A DNA stretch of 64,000 nucleotides from Betaproteobacteria bacterium (GTDB lineage: Bacteria; Pseudomonadota; Gammaproteobacteria; Burkholderiales; UBA3065), in contig JAIXXL010000005.1 in the NCBI GenBank assembly GCA_027490755.1, forward strand, positions 42,823 through 106,822, given 5' to 3'. This document shows positions 38,398 through 46,343 of the stretch, piece by piece (positions within the stretch are counted from its first letter, which is position 1; each line of letters opens with the position of its first letter). The notes beneath the pieces are model-generated. The model saw only the letters and a list, made by a program, of their open reading frames with translations. It ran no database searches and had not been told where the DNA came from. The position numbers and the translations under genes are program-made.

Positions 38398-40866
38398 TCA
38401 ACGGCTCAGACGCAGGGCATTGCCCACCACCAACAGCGAACTGCCCGCCATACCCAGCCCGGCAAGCCAAGGGCTGACTAGGCCGGCGGCCGCCAGCGGG
38501 ATCGCGGCGGCATTGTAAAGCATTGCCCAAACAAGGTTCTGGCGGATGATGCGCTGCGTCATGCGGGCCCGCTGCAAGGCCAGGGCGATGTCGATCAGGC
38601 GCCCCGACAGCAGCAGTCCGTCGGCGCTGGCACCGGCCACGTCGCTGGCGCTTGCCACCGCCAAAGAGACATCGGCGGCGGCGAGCACCGGCGCGTCGTT
38701 GACGCCGTCACCCACCATCAACACACAACGCGGGTGGCCCCGATCCGGCCCGGGCCTGCCCTGTATGTGCTGGACATATTCCAGTTTAGACGCCGGAGAC
38801 GCCCGCGCCACCCGTTCGACGATGCCGAGGCGGTCGGCCACCGCGTCCACGGCACTGGCCTGGTCGCCCGACAACAGGTGGACGCGGCAACCGGCCGCCT
38901 GCAGTGCCTCGACGGCGGCAGCCGCATCTGGCCGCAGTTCGTCCTCCATGACAAAGCTGGCCAGCCACGACTGGCGGCTGGCCAGGTGCACGACAACACG
39001 GCCGGCGCCGCCAGCCGGCAGGTCGGATGGCACCGGCGCAGCGCACCAGCCGTCTGCCAGCCAGTCGGCGGCGCCGAGGCGCAGCACAAGGCCGCCGGCG
39101 CTGCCCTCGACGCCCCGCCCGGTCAGGTGGCGCGCCTCGGCCAGCGGCAGCGGACCGCCAGCCGCATCGGCTCCGGCCAGCAGCGCCAGCGCGACCGGGT
39201 GTCGCGAGCCCTGCTCCAGCGCCGCGGCCAGGCGGTGGCAGTCGGCAGCGGCAACGCCGGCATGCGGCAGCACCTGCAGCAGGCGCAGTCGGCCGCGTGT
39301 CAGCGTGCCGGTCTTGTCGAACACCACGTCGGTGACGCGCGCCAGCGTCTCCAGCGCGTGGCCGCGGGTGACCAGCACGCCCTGCCGCGCCAGCCGCGTG
39401 GTAGCGGCAGTGAGCGCGGCCGGGGTGGCCAAAGCCAGCGCGCAGGGGCAGGTGACCACCAGCACGGAGACCGCCACCCACACTGCGCGCGCCGGCTCCA
39501 GCCACAGCCAGGCGGCCACGGTGAGCGCGGCGGCGACCAGCACCAGCGCGACAAAGCGCCCGGCGACGCGGTCGGCGTCCATCACGCCGCGCGGCTTCTC
39601 GCTCATGGCGCGGTCGAGCAGGCGGACGATGGCCTGCACCGTGGTCTCCGCGCCGATGCGCGTGACGCGCAGCAGCAGCGGGCTCTGCAGGTTGATCGAG
39701 CCGCCGGTGACGGTGGCGCCGGCGGCCTTGGGCACCGGCAGCGACTCGCCGGTGAGCAGGCTCTCGTCGGCGGCGGAGTCGCCCTCCACCACCACGCCAT
39801 CGGCCGGGACCACCGCGCCGGGGGCCACGCTGAGCACATCGCCGACCGCCAGGCTGGCCACCGCCACCGCCTCGGCGCGGCGCGAGGCCGGCCACTCGGG
39901 CAAGCGCTCGGCCACCGCCGGCACCACCGCCGACAAGCGATCGACCGCGTCGGTGGCGCGCTGGCGCACGCGCAGTTCCAGGTAACGCCCGCCCAGCAGC
40001 AGGAAGACGAACATGGTCACCGAATCGAAGTAGACCTCGCCGGTACCGGCCACGGTGGCCCAGACGCTGGCGGCGAAGGCCACGGCGATGCCCAGCGCCA
40101 CTGGCACGTCCATGCCGAGCCGACGCAGGCGCAGGTCGCGCACGGCGTTGCGGAAGAAGTGCGCTGATGAGTAGAAGATGGCTGGCAGGGTGAGCGCCAG
40201 GCTGGCCCAGCGGATCAGGTTCTCGTCGCCGGCGGTCATGTCGCCCTCGGTGGCCAGGTAGACCGGCACCGCGTACATCATCACCTGCATCGACGACAGC
40301 CCGGCCACCAGGAAGCGCCACAGCGCGGTGCGACGCTCGCGCTGCATCAGCGCGTCGCGGCGGCGCGCGTCGAAGGGGTGGGCGCGGTAGCCGATCGCCG
40401 CCACCGCGCGCAGCAGGCGCGAGAGCTGCGTGCGCGCCGGGTCCCAGCGCACCTTCGCCCGGTGGATGCTGAAGTTGACCTCGACCGCCAGCACGCCTGG
40501 CTGCGCCGCCAGGTGCCTCTCGTTGAGCCAGAGGCAGGCGGCGCAGGTGACGCCCTCGAGCATCAGGTTGACCTCGCATGGAGCGCCATCGCCATCGGCC
40601 GGCGGCGCATCGAGAAATCCGGCCTGCAGCGCCGGGCTGTCGTAGACGGCCAGCTCGGCCAGGTCAGGGACCGGCTCGGCGCGGCCGCCCGGCAGCGCGG
40701 TGCGCTGCGTGTAGTAAGCCTCCATGCCTGCGTCGGCGATGGCCTGAGCCACTGCCTGGCAGCCGCGACAGCACATCGGCCGCAGGGCGCCGCCGATGCG
40801 CACGGCGAGCCTTTCACCGGCGGGGACCGGCAGTCCGCAGTGGTAGCAAGAATTTAAGTCGGTCAA
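38398..40866 (-). CDS. ccoI: Copper-transporting P1B-type ATPase for cbb3 oxidase assembly
   Basis: About 822 residues. The N-terminus has the CcoI-specific zinc-ribbon-like segment (CYHCGLPVP ... MCCRGCQAVA), then a heavy-metal domain (GVTCAACLW). The membrane CPC motif is VTCPCALALATP, the phosphorylation site is DKTGTLTR (near residue 516), and VMVGDGVNDAPVLAAAD is the hinge. It exports copper for CuB of cbb3 oxidase. No ATG or GTG lies near the family start; TTG 40866 is my choice and CTG 40869 is an alternative, since earlier starts would overlap the divergent aat gene. Upstream of ccoS on the same strand. Confidence 0.9.
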   Translation of the reverse strand: MTDLNSCYHCGLPVPAGERLAVRIGGALRPMCCRGCQAVAQAIADAGMEAYYTQRTALPGGRAEPVPDLAELAVYDSPALQAGFLDAPPADGDGAPCEVNLMLEGVTCAACLWLNERHLAAQPGVLAVEVNFSIHRAKVRWDPARTQLSRLLRAVAAIGYRAHPFDARRRDALMQRERRTALWRFLVAGLSSMQVMMYAVPVYLATEGDMTAGDENLIRWASLALTLPAIFYSSAHFFRNAVRDLRLRRLGMDVPVALGIAVAFAASVWATVAGTGEVYFDSVTMFVFLLLGGRYLELRVRQRATDAVDRLSAVVPAVAERLPEWPASRRAEAVAVASLAVGDVLSVAPGAVVPADGVVVEGDSAADESLLTGESLPVPKAAGATVTGGSINLQSPLLLRVTRIGAETTVQAIVRLLDRAMSEKPRGVMDADRVAGRFVALVLVAAALTVAAWLWLEPARAVWVAVSVLVVTCPCALALATPAALTAATTRLARQGVLVTRGHALETLARVTDVVFDKTGTLTRGRLRLLQVLPHAGVAAADCHRLAAALEQGSRHPVALALLAGADAAGGPLPLAEARHLTGRGVEGSAGGLVLRLGAADWLADGWCAAPVPSDLPAGGAGRVVVHLASRQSWLASFVMEDELRPDAAAAVEALQAAGCRVHLLSGDQASAVDAVADRLGIVERVARASPASKLEYVQHIQGRPGPDRGHPRCVLMVGDGVNDAPVLAAADVSLAVASASDVAGASADGLLLSGRLIDIALALQRARMTQRIIRQNLVWAMLYNAAAIPLAAAGLVSPWLAGLGMAGSSLLVVGNALRLSR

Positions 40867-40942
40867 CAGTGGTACATCCGCTAGACAGGGGTTAAGATTA
40901 GACAGGTTCCAATGCCCTCTGAGGTGTTGTGAGAGGACAAAG

Positions 40943-41638
40943 ATGATCCCCTGGCTGTCTCCTGGTGCACCCTTCCCCCCAGTCGCAGCTGCCTTGCGCG
41001 ACCCCAACGGCTTGTTGGCCGCAGGCGGACGTCTCGATGTCGACACCCTGCTGCGCGCTTACCGCTCGGGCATCTTTCCCTGGTACGCCCACGACGACCC
41101 GATCCTGTGGTGGAGCCCGGACCCACGCATGGTACTGGACCCGTCCTCGGTGCATGTCTCGCACAGCATGAGCAAGACGCTGCGCAACACCCGCTTCGAG
41201 GTGCTGGCCGACACTGCCTTTGCCGAAGTCATCGACAACTGCGCCGACCTGCGCCGCGACGACGGCACCTGGATCAACCCGGCGATCCGCAGCGTGTACC
41301 TCGAGCTGCACGAGCAGGGCTACGCGCATTCGATCGAGGTCTGGTCCGACGACAACCTGGTCGGTGGGCTCTACGGTCTGGCCATCGGCCGCATCTTCTT
41401 CGGCGAATCGATGTTCCACGTGCAGCGCGATGCGTCGAAGATCGCGCTGGTGCACCTGAGCAAACAACTGGCGCGCTGGGGCTTTGGCCTGATCGACTGC
41501 CAGATGGAGACCTCGCACCTGGCCTCGATGGGCGCGGTGCCGATCCCGCGCGATGCATTCATCGCACGGCTCGCCGACTTGGTAGACTGCGGCATGCCCC
41601 CCGGGAAATGGCGCCTGGAAGATGAGCTCATTACGTGA
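40943..41638 (+). CDS. aat: Leucyl/phenylalanyl-tRNA-protein transferase
   Basis: A 231-residue cytoplasmic enzyme that adds Leu or Phe to N-terminal Lys or Arg, marking proteins for ClpAP. Signatures: [42 protein letters not shown] and [24 protein letters not shown] lies before ATG 40943. It overlaps bpt by 17 bases, so the two N-degron enzymes are co-translated. Confidence 0.96.
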   Translation: MIPWLSPGAPFPPVAAALRDPNGLLAAGGRLDVDTLLRAYRSGIFPWYAHDDPILWWSPDPRMVLDPSSVHVSHSMSKTLRNTRFEVLADTAFAEVIDNCADLRRDDGTWINPAIRSVYLELHEQGYAHSIEVWSDDNLVGGLYGLAIGRIFFGESMFHVQRDASKIALVHLSKQLARWGFGLIDCQMETSHLASMGAVPIPRDAFIARLADLVDCGMPPGKWRLEDELIT

Positions 41639-42422
41639 CCTGCCGTATCAGGTCCTTCAGTTCTATGTGACAGCACCCTATAGCTGCTCCTACCTGCCGG
41701 GGCGGCTGGCACGTTCGCAGGTGGCGACGCCGGGGCACTTCATCGATAGCCACGTCTACGGCGAACTGGTTCGCGCCGGCTTCCGCCGCAGTGGCCTGTT
41801 CACCTACCGACCCTACTGCGACAGCTGCCGCGCCTGCACGCCGGTGCGGGTTCTGGTCGACAGGTTCGAGCCGAACCGCAGCCAGCGCCGGGCGCAACGT
41901 CGGCACCAAGACCTGGTCGCCAGCGAGGGCCCGCTGGTGTTCTCGGAGGAGCACTACGCGCTGTACCTGCGCTACCAGAGCGCGCGCCACAGCGGTGGCG
42001 GCATGGACCACGACAGCCGCGAGCAGTACGCGCACTTTCTTCTGCAGAGCCGCGTCGACTCGGTGCTGGTGGAGTTCCGCGAGGACGGCGTGCTGCGCAT
42101 GGTGGCGCTGATCGACCGCCTGAGTGATGGCCTGTCGGCGGTCTACACCTTCTACGACCCCGACCTGACCGGCGCCAGCCTGGGCACCTACGGCGTGATG
42201 TGGCAGATCGATTACTGTCGCAGGCACGCGCTGCCGCACCTGTACCTGGGCTACTGGATCGAGGAGAGCCCGAAGATGCGTTACAAGGTCGACTTCCAGC
42301 CGCTCGAGATGCTGCACGCTGGCCAGTGGATGCCGGCACCCAGCGACGGCGTCACGCCGGCGGAGCCGACGGTGGCCACGCCGACGACTCAGCCGGCGGT
42401 CTTGAACACGCTGCCGCGGTAG
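41622..42422 (+). CDS. bpt: Aspartate/glutamate leucyltransferase (Bpt)
   Basis: A 266-residue relative of eukaryotic arginyl-tRNA transferases (ATE). It attaches leucine to N-terminal Asp or Glu. The N-terminal Cys-rich site is YSCSYLPGR ... [16 protein letters not shown], and the C-terminal GNAT-like half has [11 protein letters not shown] and [22 protein letters not shown]. Coupled to aat; its 3' end overlaps the convergent orn by 34 bases. Confidence 0.93.
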   Translation: MSSLRDLPYQVLQFYVTAPYSCSYLPGRLARSQVATPGHFIDSHVYGELVRAGFRRSGLFTYRPYCDSCRACTPVRVLVDRFEPNRSQRRAQRRHQDLVASEGPLVFSEEHYALYLRYQSARHSGGGMDHDSREQYAHFLLQSRVDSVLVEFREDGVLRMVALIDRLSDGLSAVYTFYDPDLTGASLGTYGVMWQIDYCRRHALPHLYLGYWIEESPKMRYKVDFQPLEMLHAGQWMPAPSDGVTPAEPTVATPTTQPAVLNTLPR

Positions 42423-42940
42423 TAGCGCGCCTCTTCGATCGACTCGTAGACGTCGGCCAGCGCCTCGTGGCGGGTCTTCTTCTTGAAGGCCGCGAACTCG
42501 GTCGGGAACCACGCCTTCGACAGCTCCTTCAGGGTGCTGATGTCGATGTTGCGGTAGTGGAAGAAGGCCTCCAGCTGCGGCATGTGGATGGCCATGAAGC
42601 GCCGGTCCTGGCCGATGCTGTTGCCGCACATGGGCGAAGATCTGGCCGGCAGGTGCTGTCGCAGCCACGCCAGCGCCTCGGCCTGCACCGCCATCTCGTC
42701 CAGGGTCGAGGCGCGGACCTTGTCGACCAGACCGCTGCGGCCATGCGTGCCGGTGTTCCAGGCGTCCATGCCGGCGAGCGCAGCGTCGGACTGATGCACC
42801 ACCCAGACCGGCGCCTCGGCGACCACTTCCAGGTTGGCGTCGGTCACCACCATCGCCAACTCGATGATGCGGTCGCGTTCGGGTGACAGGCCGGTCATCT
42901 CGAGGTCGAGCCAGACCCAGCGGGTGGCGTTGGTGTTCAT
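42389..42940 (-). CDS. orn: Oligoribonuclease
   Basis: A 183-residue DEDDh exonuclease that degrades 2-5 nt RNA and pGpG. Catalytic motifs: WLDLEMTGL (Exo I), [11 protein letters not shown] (Exo II) and [18 protein letters not shown] (Exo III with the His). It is convergent with bpt and divergent from the M48 protease gene. Confidence 0.96.
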   Translation of the reverse strand: MNTNATRWVWLDLEMTGLSPERDRIIELAMVVTDANLEVVAEAPVWVVHQSDAALAGMDAWNTGTHGRSGLVDKVRASTLDEMAVQAEALAWLRQHLPARSSPMCGNSIGQDRRFMAIHMPQLEAFFHYRNIDISTLKELSKAWFPTEFAAFKKKTRHEALADVYESIEEARYYRGSVFKTAG

Positions 42941-43160
42941 GTGCGCGGTGGTTTCAGTGAGGGGGCGGATTCAGTAAATTACGCAGGGGCGGCACCGCGA
43001 CCGGGCGCTGTTCGCCAAGCCACAGGTCGCGCAAGATGCGGGCGCTCGGTCGGGCTGCAGATTGTCGCACAGGCGGCCGAACCGGCACCTTGCGCCCGTG
43101 TCTGATGTAATCACCTTGGCACCTTGTTTTGAGCATCGTCTTGAAGGGATAAACGGCATC

Positions 43161-44432
43161 TTGGAAACACAAGCCATCACCCAGGCCTTCATCTTCCTCG
43201 TCACCAGCGTGACGCTCGCCCGGCTGTGGCTGGCGCGCCGGCAGATCGCGCACGTGGCGGCGCACCGCGAGCGCGTGCCGGCGGCCTTTGCCGAGGCGGT
43301 GGGCGACGAGGCGCACACGCGCGCCGCCGACTACACCGTGGCCAAGACGCGCCACGCCATGCACGAGCTGCTGCTGGGCACCGGCCTGCTGCTGCTGTTC
43401 ACGGTCGGCGGCGGCATCGGCTGGCTCGACGCACAGATCGCCTCGGCGCTGGGCGGAGACGGTCTGCTGCACGGGCTGCTGCTGGTGGGCGCGGTGATGG
43501 CGATCGCCGCAGCGGTCGAGTTGCCGCTGTCGTGGCAGCGCGTGTTCGGGCTGGAGGCCTCGTTCGGCTTCAACCGCATGTCTCGCGGCCTTTTCTTGCG
43601 CGACCTCGCGGTGAAGACCCTGATGACGGCGGCCATCGGCGGCCCGCTGATGGCGCTGGTGCTGTGGATCATGGCCGGCACCGGCGAGCTGTGGTGGGCG
43701 TGGGCGTGGGCGGTGTGGGCCGGATTCAACGTTGCGGTGATGGCGCTCTACCCCACCGTCGTCGCGCCGCTGTTCAACAAGTTCTCGCGGCTCCCCGAGG
43801 GCGAGCTCAAGCAGCGCATCGAGGCGCTGCTGGCGCGCTGCGGTTTCGAGTCGGGCGGGCTCTACGTGATGGACAACTCTCGCCGCTCGAGCCACGGCAA
43901 CGCCTACTTCTCGGGCTTCGGCGCGGCCAAGCGTATCGTCCTGTTCGACACCCTGATCAGCCGCCTCTCGCCGACCGAGGTGGAGGCGGTGCTGGCGCAC
44001 GAGCTGGGTCATTACAAGCGCCAGCACGTCAGCCGCCGCCTGGTCCTGATCTTCTCGGTCAGCTTCGTCGTGTTCGCGCTGATGGGCTGGATGCTGCAGA
44101 GCCCGGCCCTGTTCGAGGCGCTCGGCCTGGGCCGCGCTACCACCGCCGGCAGCGTGCTGCTGATCGTCCTCACCGTGCCATACCTGCTGTTCGTGCTGCG
44201 GCCGGTGCTCGCCAGCTACTCGCGCAAGCACGAGTTCGAGGCCGATGCCTACGCCGCCGAGCACGCCGACGCCAGTGCGCTGGTCAGCGCGCTGGTGCGC
44301 CTGTACAAGGACAACGCCTCGACGCTGACACCGGACCCGGTGCACTCGGCGGTCTACGACTCGCACCCGCCGGCGGCGCAGCGCATCGCGCGGCTGCAGG
44401 GCGGCGGCGCACCGGCGCTGGCGCCGGCTTGA
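43161..44432 (+). CDS. M48 family (Ste24/CAAX-type) membrane metalloprotease
   Basis: About 423 residues with several transmembrane helices. The zinc motif HELGH lies near residue 281 (EVEAVLAHELGHYKRQH), and the third ligand region is KHEFEADAYAAEHAD. Residues GFNRMSRGLFLRD match the Ste24 N-terminal signature. TTG 43161, preceded by GAAGGGAT, is used; no ATG fits the family start. It is likely an inner-membrane quality-control protease, clearly Ste24-like rather than HtpX. Confidence 0.88.
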   Translation: METQAITQAFIFLVTSVTLARLWLARRQIAHVAAHRERVPAAFAEAVGDEAHTRAADYTVAKTRHAMHELLLGTGLLLLFTVGGGIGWLDAQIASALGGDGLLHGLLLVGAVMAIAAAVELPLSWQRVFGLEASFGFNRMSRGLFLRDLAVKTLMTAAIGGPLMALVLWIMAGTGELWWAWAWAVWAGFNVAVMALYPTVVAPLFNKFSRLPEGELKQRIEALLARCGFESGGLYVMDNSRRSSHGNAYFSGFGAAKRIVLFDTLISRLSPTEVEAVLAHELGHYKRQHVSRRLVLIFSVSFVVFALMGWMLQSPALFEALGLGRATTAGSVLLIVLTVPYLLFVLRPVLASYSRKHEFEADAYAAEHADASALVSALVRLYKDNASTLTPDPVHSAVYDSHPPAAQRIARLQGGGAPALAPA

Positions 44433-44466
44433 CCGCCAGCCACAAACACCTGCGGATGGGCCGGCC

Positions 44467-45375
44467 CTGAAAACGGCTGGCGCCCTCCCGCCGCCCCTGG
44501 CCGGCACCCGCCGCGCCCGCATCGTCGCCGCCTACGGGCGGCGCTTCATCGCCGAGACCCTGCAACAGGACGGCGGCGCCGAAGAGCGTATCGACTGCGT
44601 GACCCGCGGCAAGCGCGGCGGTGTGGCCTGCGGCGACTGGGTCGACGTGGCGCCGGCCGGCGATGGCGGCGTGATCGAGCGCGTCCTGCAGCGCAGCTCG
44701 CTGCTCTACCGCGCCGACGCGGTGCAGGAGAAGCTGATCGCCGCCAACGTCACCCAGGCGCTGGTGATGGTGGCCACCTGGCCGGGCTGGGACGAGGACC
44801 TGCTGGTGCGCTGCCTGGTCGCCGCCGAGCACGCCGGCGTGCGGGTGCGGCTGCTGCTGAACAAGGTCGACCTGGCCGAGCGGCGCGCCGGTGCGCGGCA
44901 GGCGCTGGCGGTGTTCGAGGGCGCCTGCGACATCACCGAGATCAGCGCGCTCGACGGCGCCGACGCGGTGCGTCCATTGCTGGTGGGGCAGGTGAGCGTG
45001 CTGGTGGGCCCGTCCGGGGTCGGCAAGTCGAGCCTGGTCAACGCGCTGGTGGCCGGTGCCGGCGCCGCCACCGGCCAGGTCTCAGTGGCGCTGGACAGTG
45101 GCCGCCACACCACCACGCATGCGCGTCTGTACCACCTCGACGCGCAGTCGGCCCTGATCGACTCGCCGGGGATGCAGGTGTTCGGGCTCCACGCCATCCC
45201 GCCGGGGAAACTGGACGAGCAGTTTCCCGAATTCAGACCTTACCTGGGCAAATGCAGGTTCAGGGATTGCCGACATCTGGGCGAACCTGGGTGTGCCATC
45301 CAGGCGGTGGCCGAGGGCGGTGGTTTTCAGAGTGCGAGACTGACCCAGTATCGTGGGCTTATGGCCACGCGCTGA
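44467..45375 (+). CDS. rsgA: Small ribosomal subunit biogenesis GTPase RsgA
   Basis: About 302 residues if the OB-fold is complete (ARIVAAYGRRFIAE). The circularly permuted GTPase has NKVD (in LLLNKVDLAE), the P-loop GPSGVGKSS near residue 180 and DSPGMQVFG; the C-terminal zinc knuckle is CRFRDCRHLGEPGC. RsgA matures the 30S subunit. The frame from the preceding stop at 44326 contains no ATG, GTG or TTG before GTG 44599, and starting there would delete most of the OB-fold. CTG 44467 is my best guess. It follows the M48 gene by 34 bases. Confidence 0.85.
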   Translation: MKTAGALPPPLAGTRRARIVAAYGRRFIAETLQQDGGAEERIDCVTRGKRGGVACGDWVDVAPAGDGGVIERVLQRSSLLYRADAVQEKLIAANVTQALVMVATWPGWDEDLLVRCLVAAEHAGVRVRLLLNKVDLAERRAGARQALAVFEGACDITEISALDGADAVRPLLVGQVSVLVGPSGVGKSSLVNALVAGAGAATGQVSVALDSGRHTTTHARLYHLDAQSALIDSPGMQVFGLHAIPPGKLDEQFPEFRPYLGKCRFRDCRHLGEPGCAIQAVAEGGGFQSARLTQYRGLMATR

Positions 45376-45461
45376 GAGATCCCCGGCGCGAAATCCCCGG
45401 GTAGGTCAATGTCACCCAACGGGCTATGCTAGTCACAACTAGCCTTCTATTCTGAACCGTC

Positions 45462-46331
45462 ATGCGACTCACCGGCCGTTACATCAATCTTGATCGTAGT
45501 AACGACCGACGCATCCGCATGGAAGCCGAGTTGGATCGCGTGGGCCTGAAGAACTCGGTATCCAGATTCGCAGCGATCGAGCCGGGGAGTGGATCTGGCA
45601 AGCTCACCAAGTCCGAGTACGGCTGCTTCTTGTCACACAGATCTCTTGTCGATGGCAGCGAACCGGAGACCCATCTTCTGGTACTCGAGGATGATGTAAA
45701 GCTATCAATTCATTTCCGCGAGGGCTTGCGGGGCGCCTTGCAGTCCGGCAAGCGAAATTCACTCGACATCATTTTTCTGGGCCAGACGGTTCAGTTTGAC
45801 GATGTGGCCGCTCACGCCAGGCTGCTTGAACATAGGAGGCGGCTGGAAAGCGAAGCGGCCATGAAAAAGCCGCGCTTCGCAATGCTTGACGGAAGCGCCA
45901 CGTATCGGTGGGGAGCTTTCGGCTATGTTTTAAGTCCCGAGGGCGCCGAAAAGCTACGCGATCTATTGTCCGAGATCAGACAGCCTGAGCAGATCGACCT
46001 GCTCTTTAGGAGAGCCCTCGAGGAGGGTCGACTGAAAGGCGGGGTACTTTTCCCGTACGTTGTAGGGATAGAGCCGAGTCTGAATTCGACCATGTCGGAG
46101 CGACGAGGCACCAACCAGCATCACTGGCATGCGCTCAATGTCAACAACTACCTGTCCGGTGAACCTCTACCCGATTGCGACGAGTTCGTAGCAGTGATTA
46201 CTCAGCGCCTTATCGAGCCCAGAGTTCTTCGACTGCTGCAGTCGATGTATGAACGACTTGTGGAAGGGTCATCCTCTTCACCAAAACAAGTTGTTCATGC
46301 GCACCATGGCGGCCGAGGTGAATCCGCTTGA
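45462..46331 (+). CDS. Glycosyltransferase family 25 protein
   Basis: A 289-residue GT25 (LPS galactosyltransferase type). It begins RYINLDRSNDRRIRM, contains SEYGCFLSHRSL, the donor site LLVLEDDVKL, and AFGYVLSPEGAEKL. These enzymes add galactose to lipooligosaccharide. It is AT-richer than rsgA and lies between core genes, convergent with the triple glycosyltransferase at 46344 (12-base gap). A weak TATGCT -10-like sequence lies at 45425. Confidence 0.85.
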   Translation: MRLTGRYINLDRSNDRRIRMEAELDRVGLKNSVSRFAAIEPGSGSGKLTKSEYGCFLSHRSLVDGSEPETHLLVLEDDVKLSIHFREGLRGALQSGKRNSLDIIFLGQTVQFDDVAAHARLLEHRRRLESEAAMKKPRFAMLDGSATYRWGAFGYVLSPEGAEKLRDLLSEIRQPEQIDLLFRRALEEGRLKGGVLFPYVVGIEPSLNSTMSERRGTNQHHWHALNVNNYLSGEPLPDCDEFVAVITQRLIEPRVLRLLQSMYERLVEGSSSSPKQVVHAHHGGRGESA

Positions 46332-46343
46332 ATGGCTTGTAAC

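Noticed and set aside
33431..38481. Long plus-strand frames opposite the cco genes
   Set aside because: His/Gln/Val-rich shadow translations of cytochrome oxidase genes with no recognisable domain.
43062..43160. N-terminal extension of the M48 protease from TTG 43062
   Set aside because: The extension is Arg/His/Pro-rich without membrane character; the family start fits TTG 43161 with a Shine-Dalgarno sequence before it.
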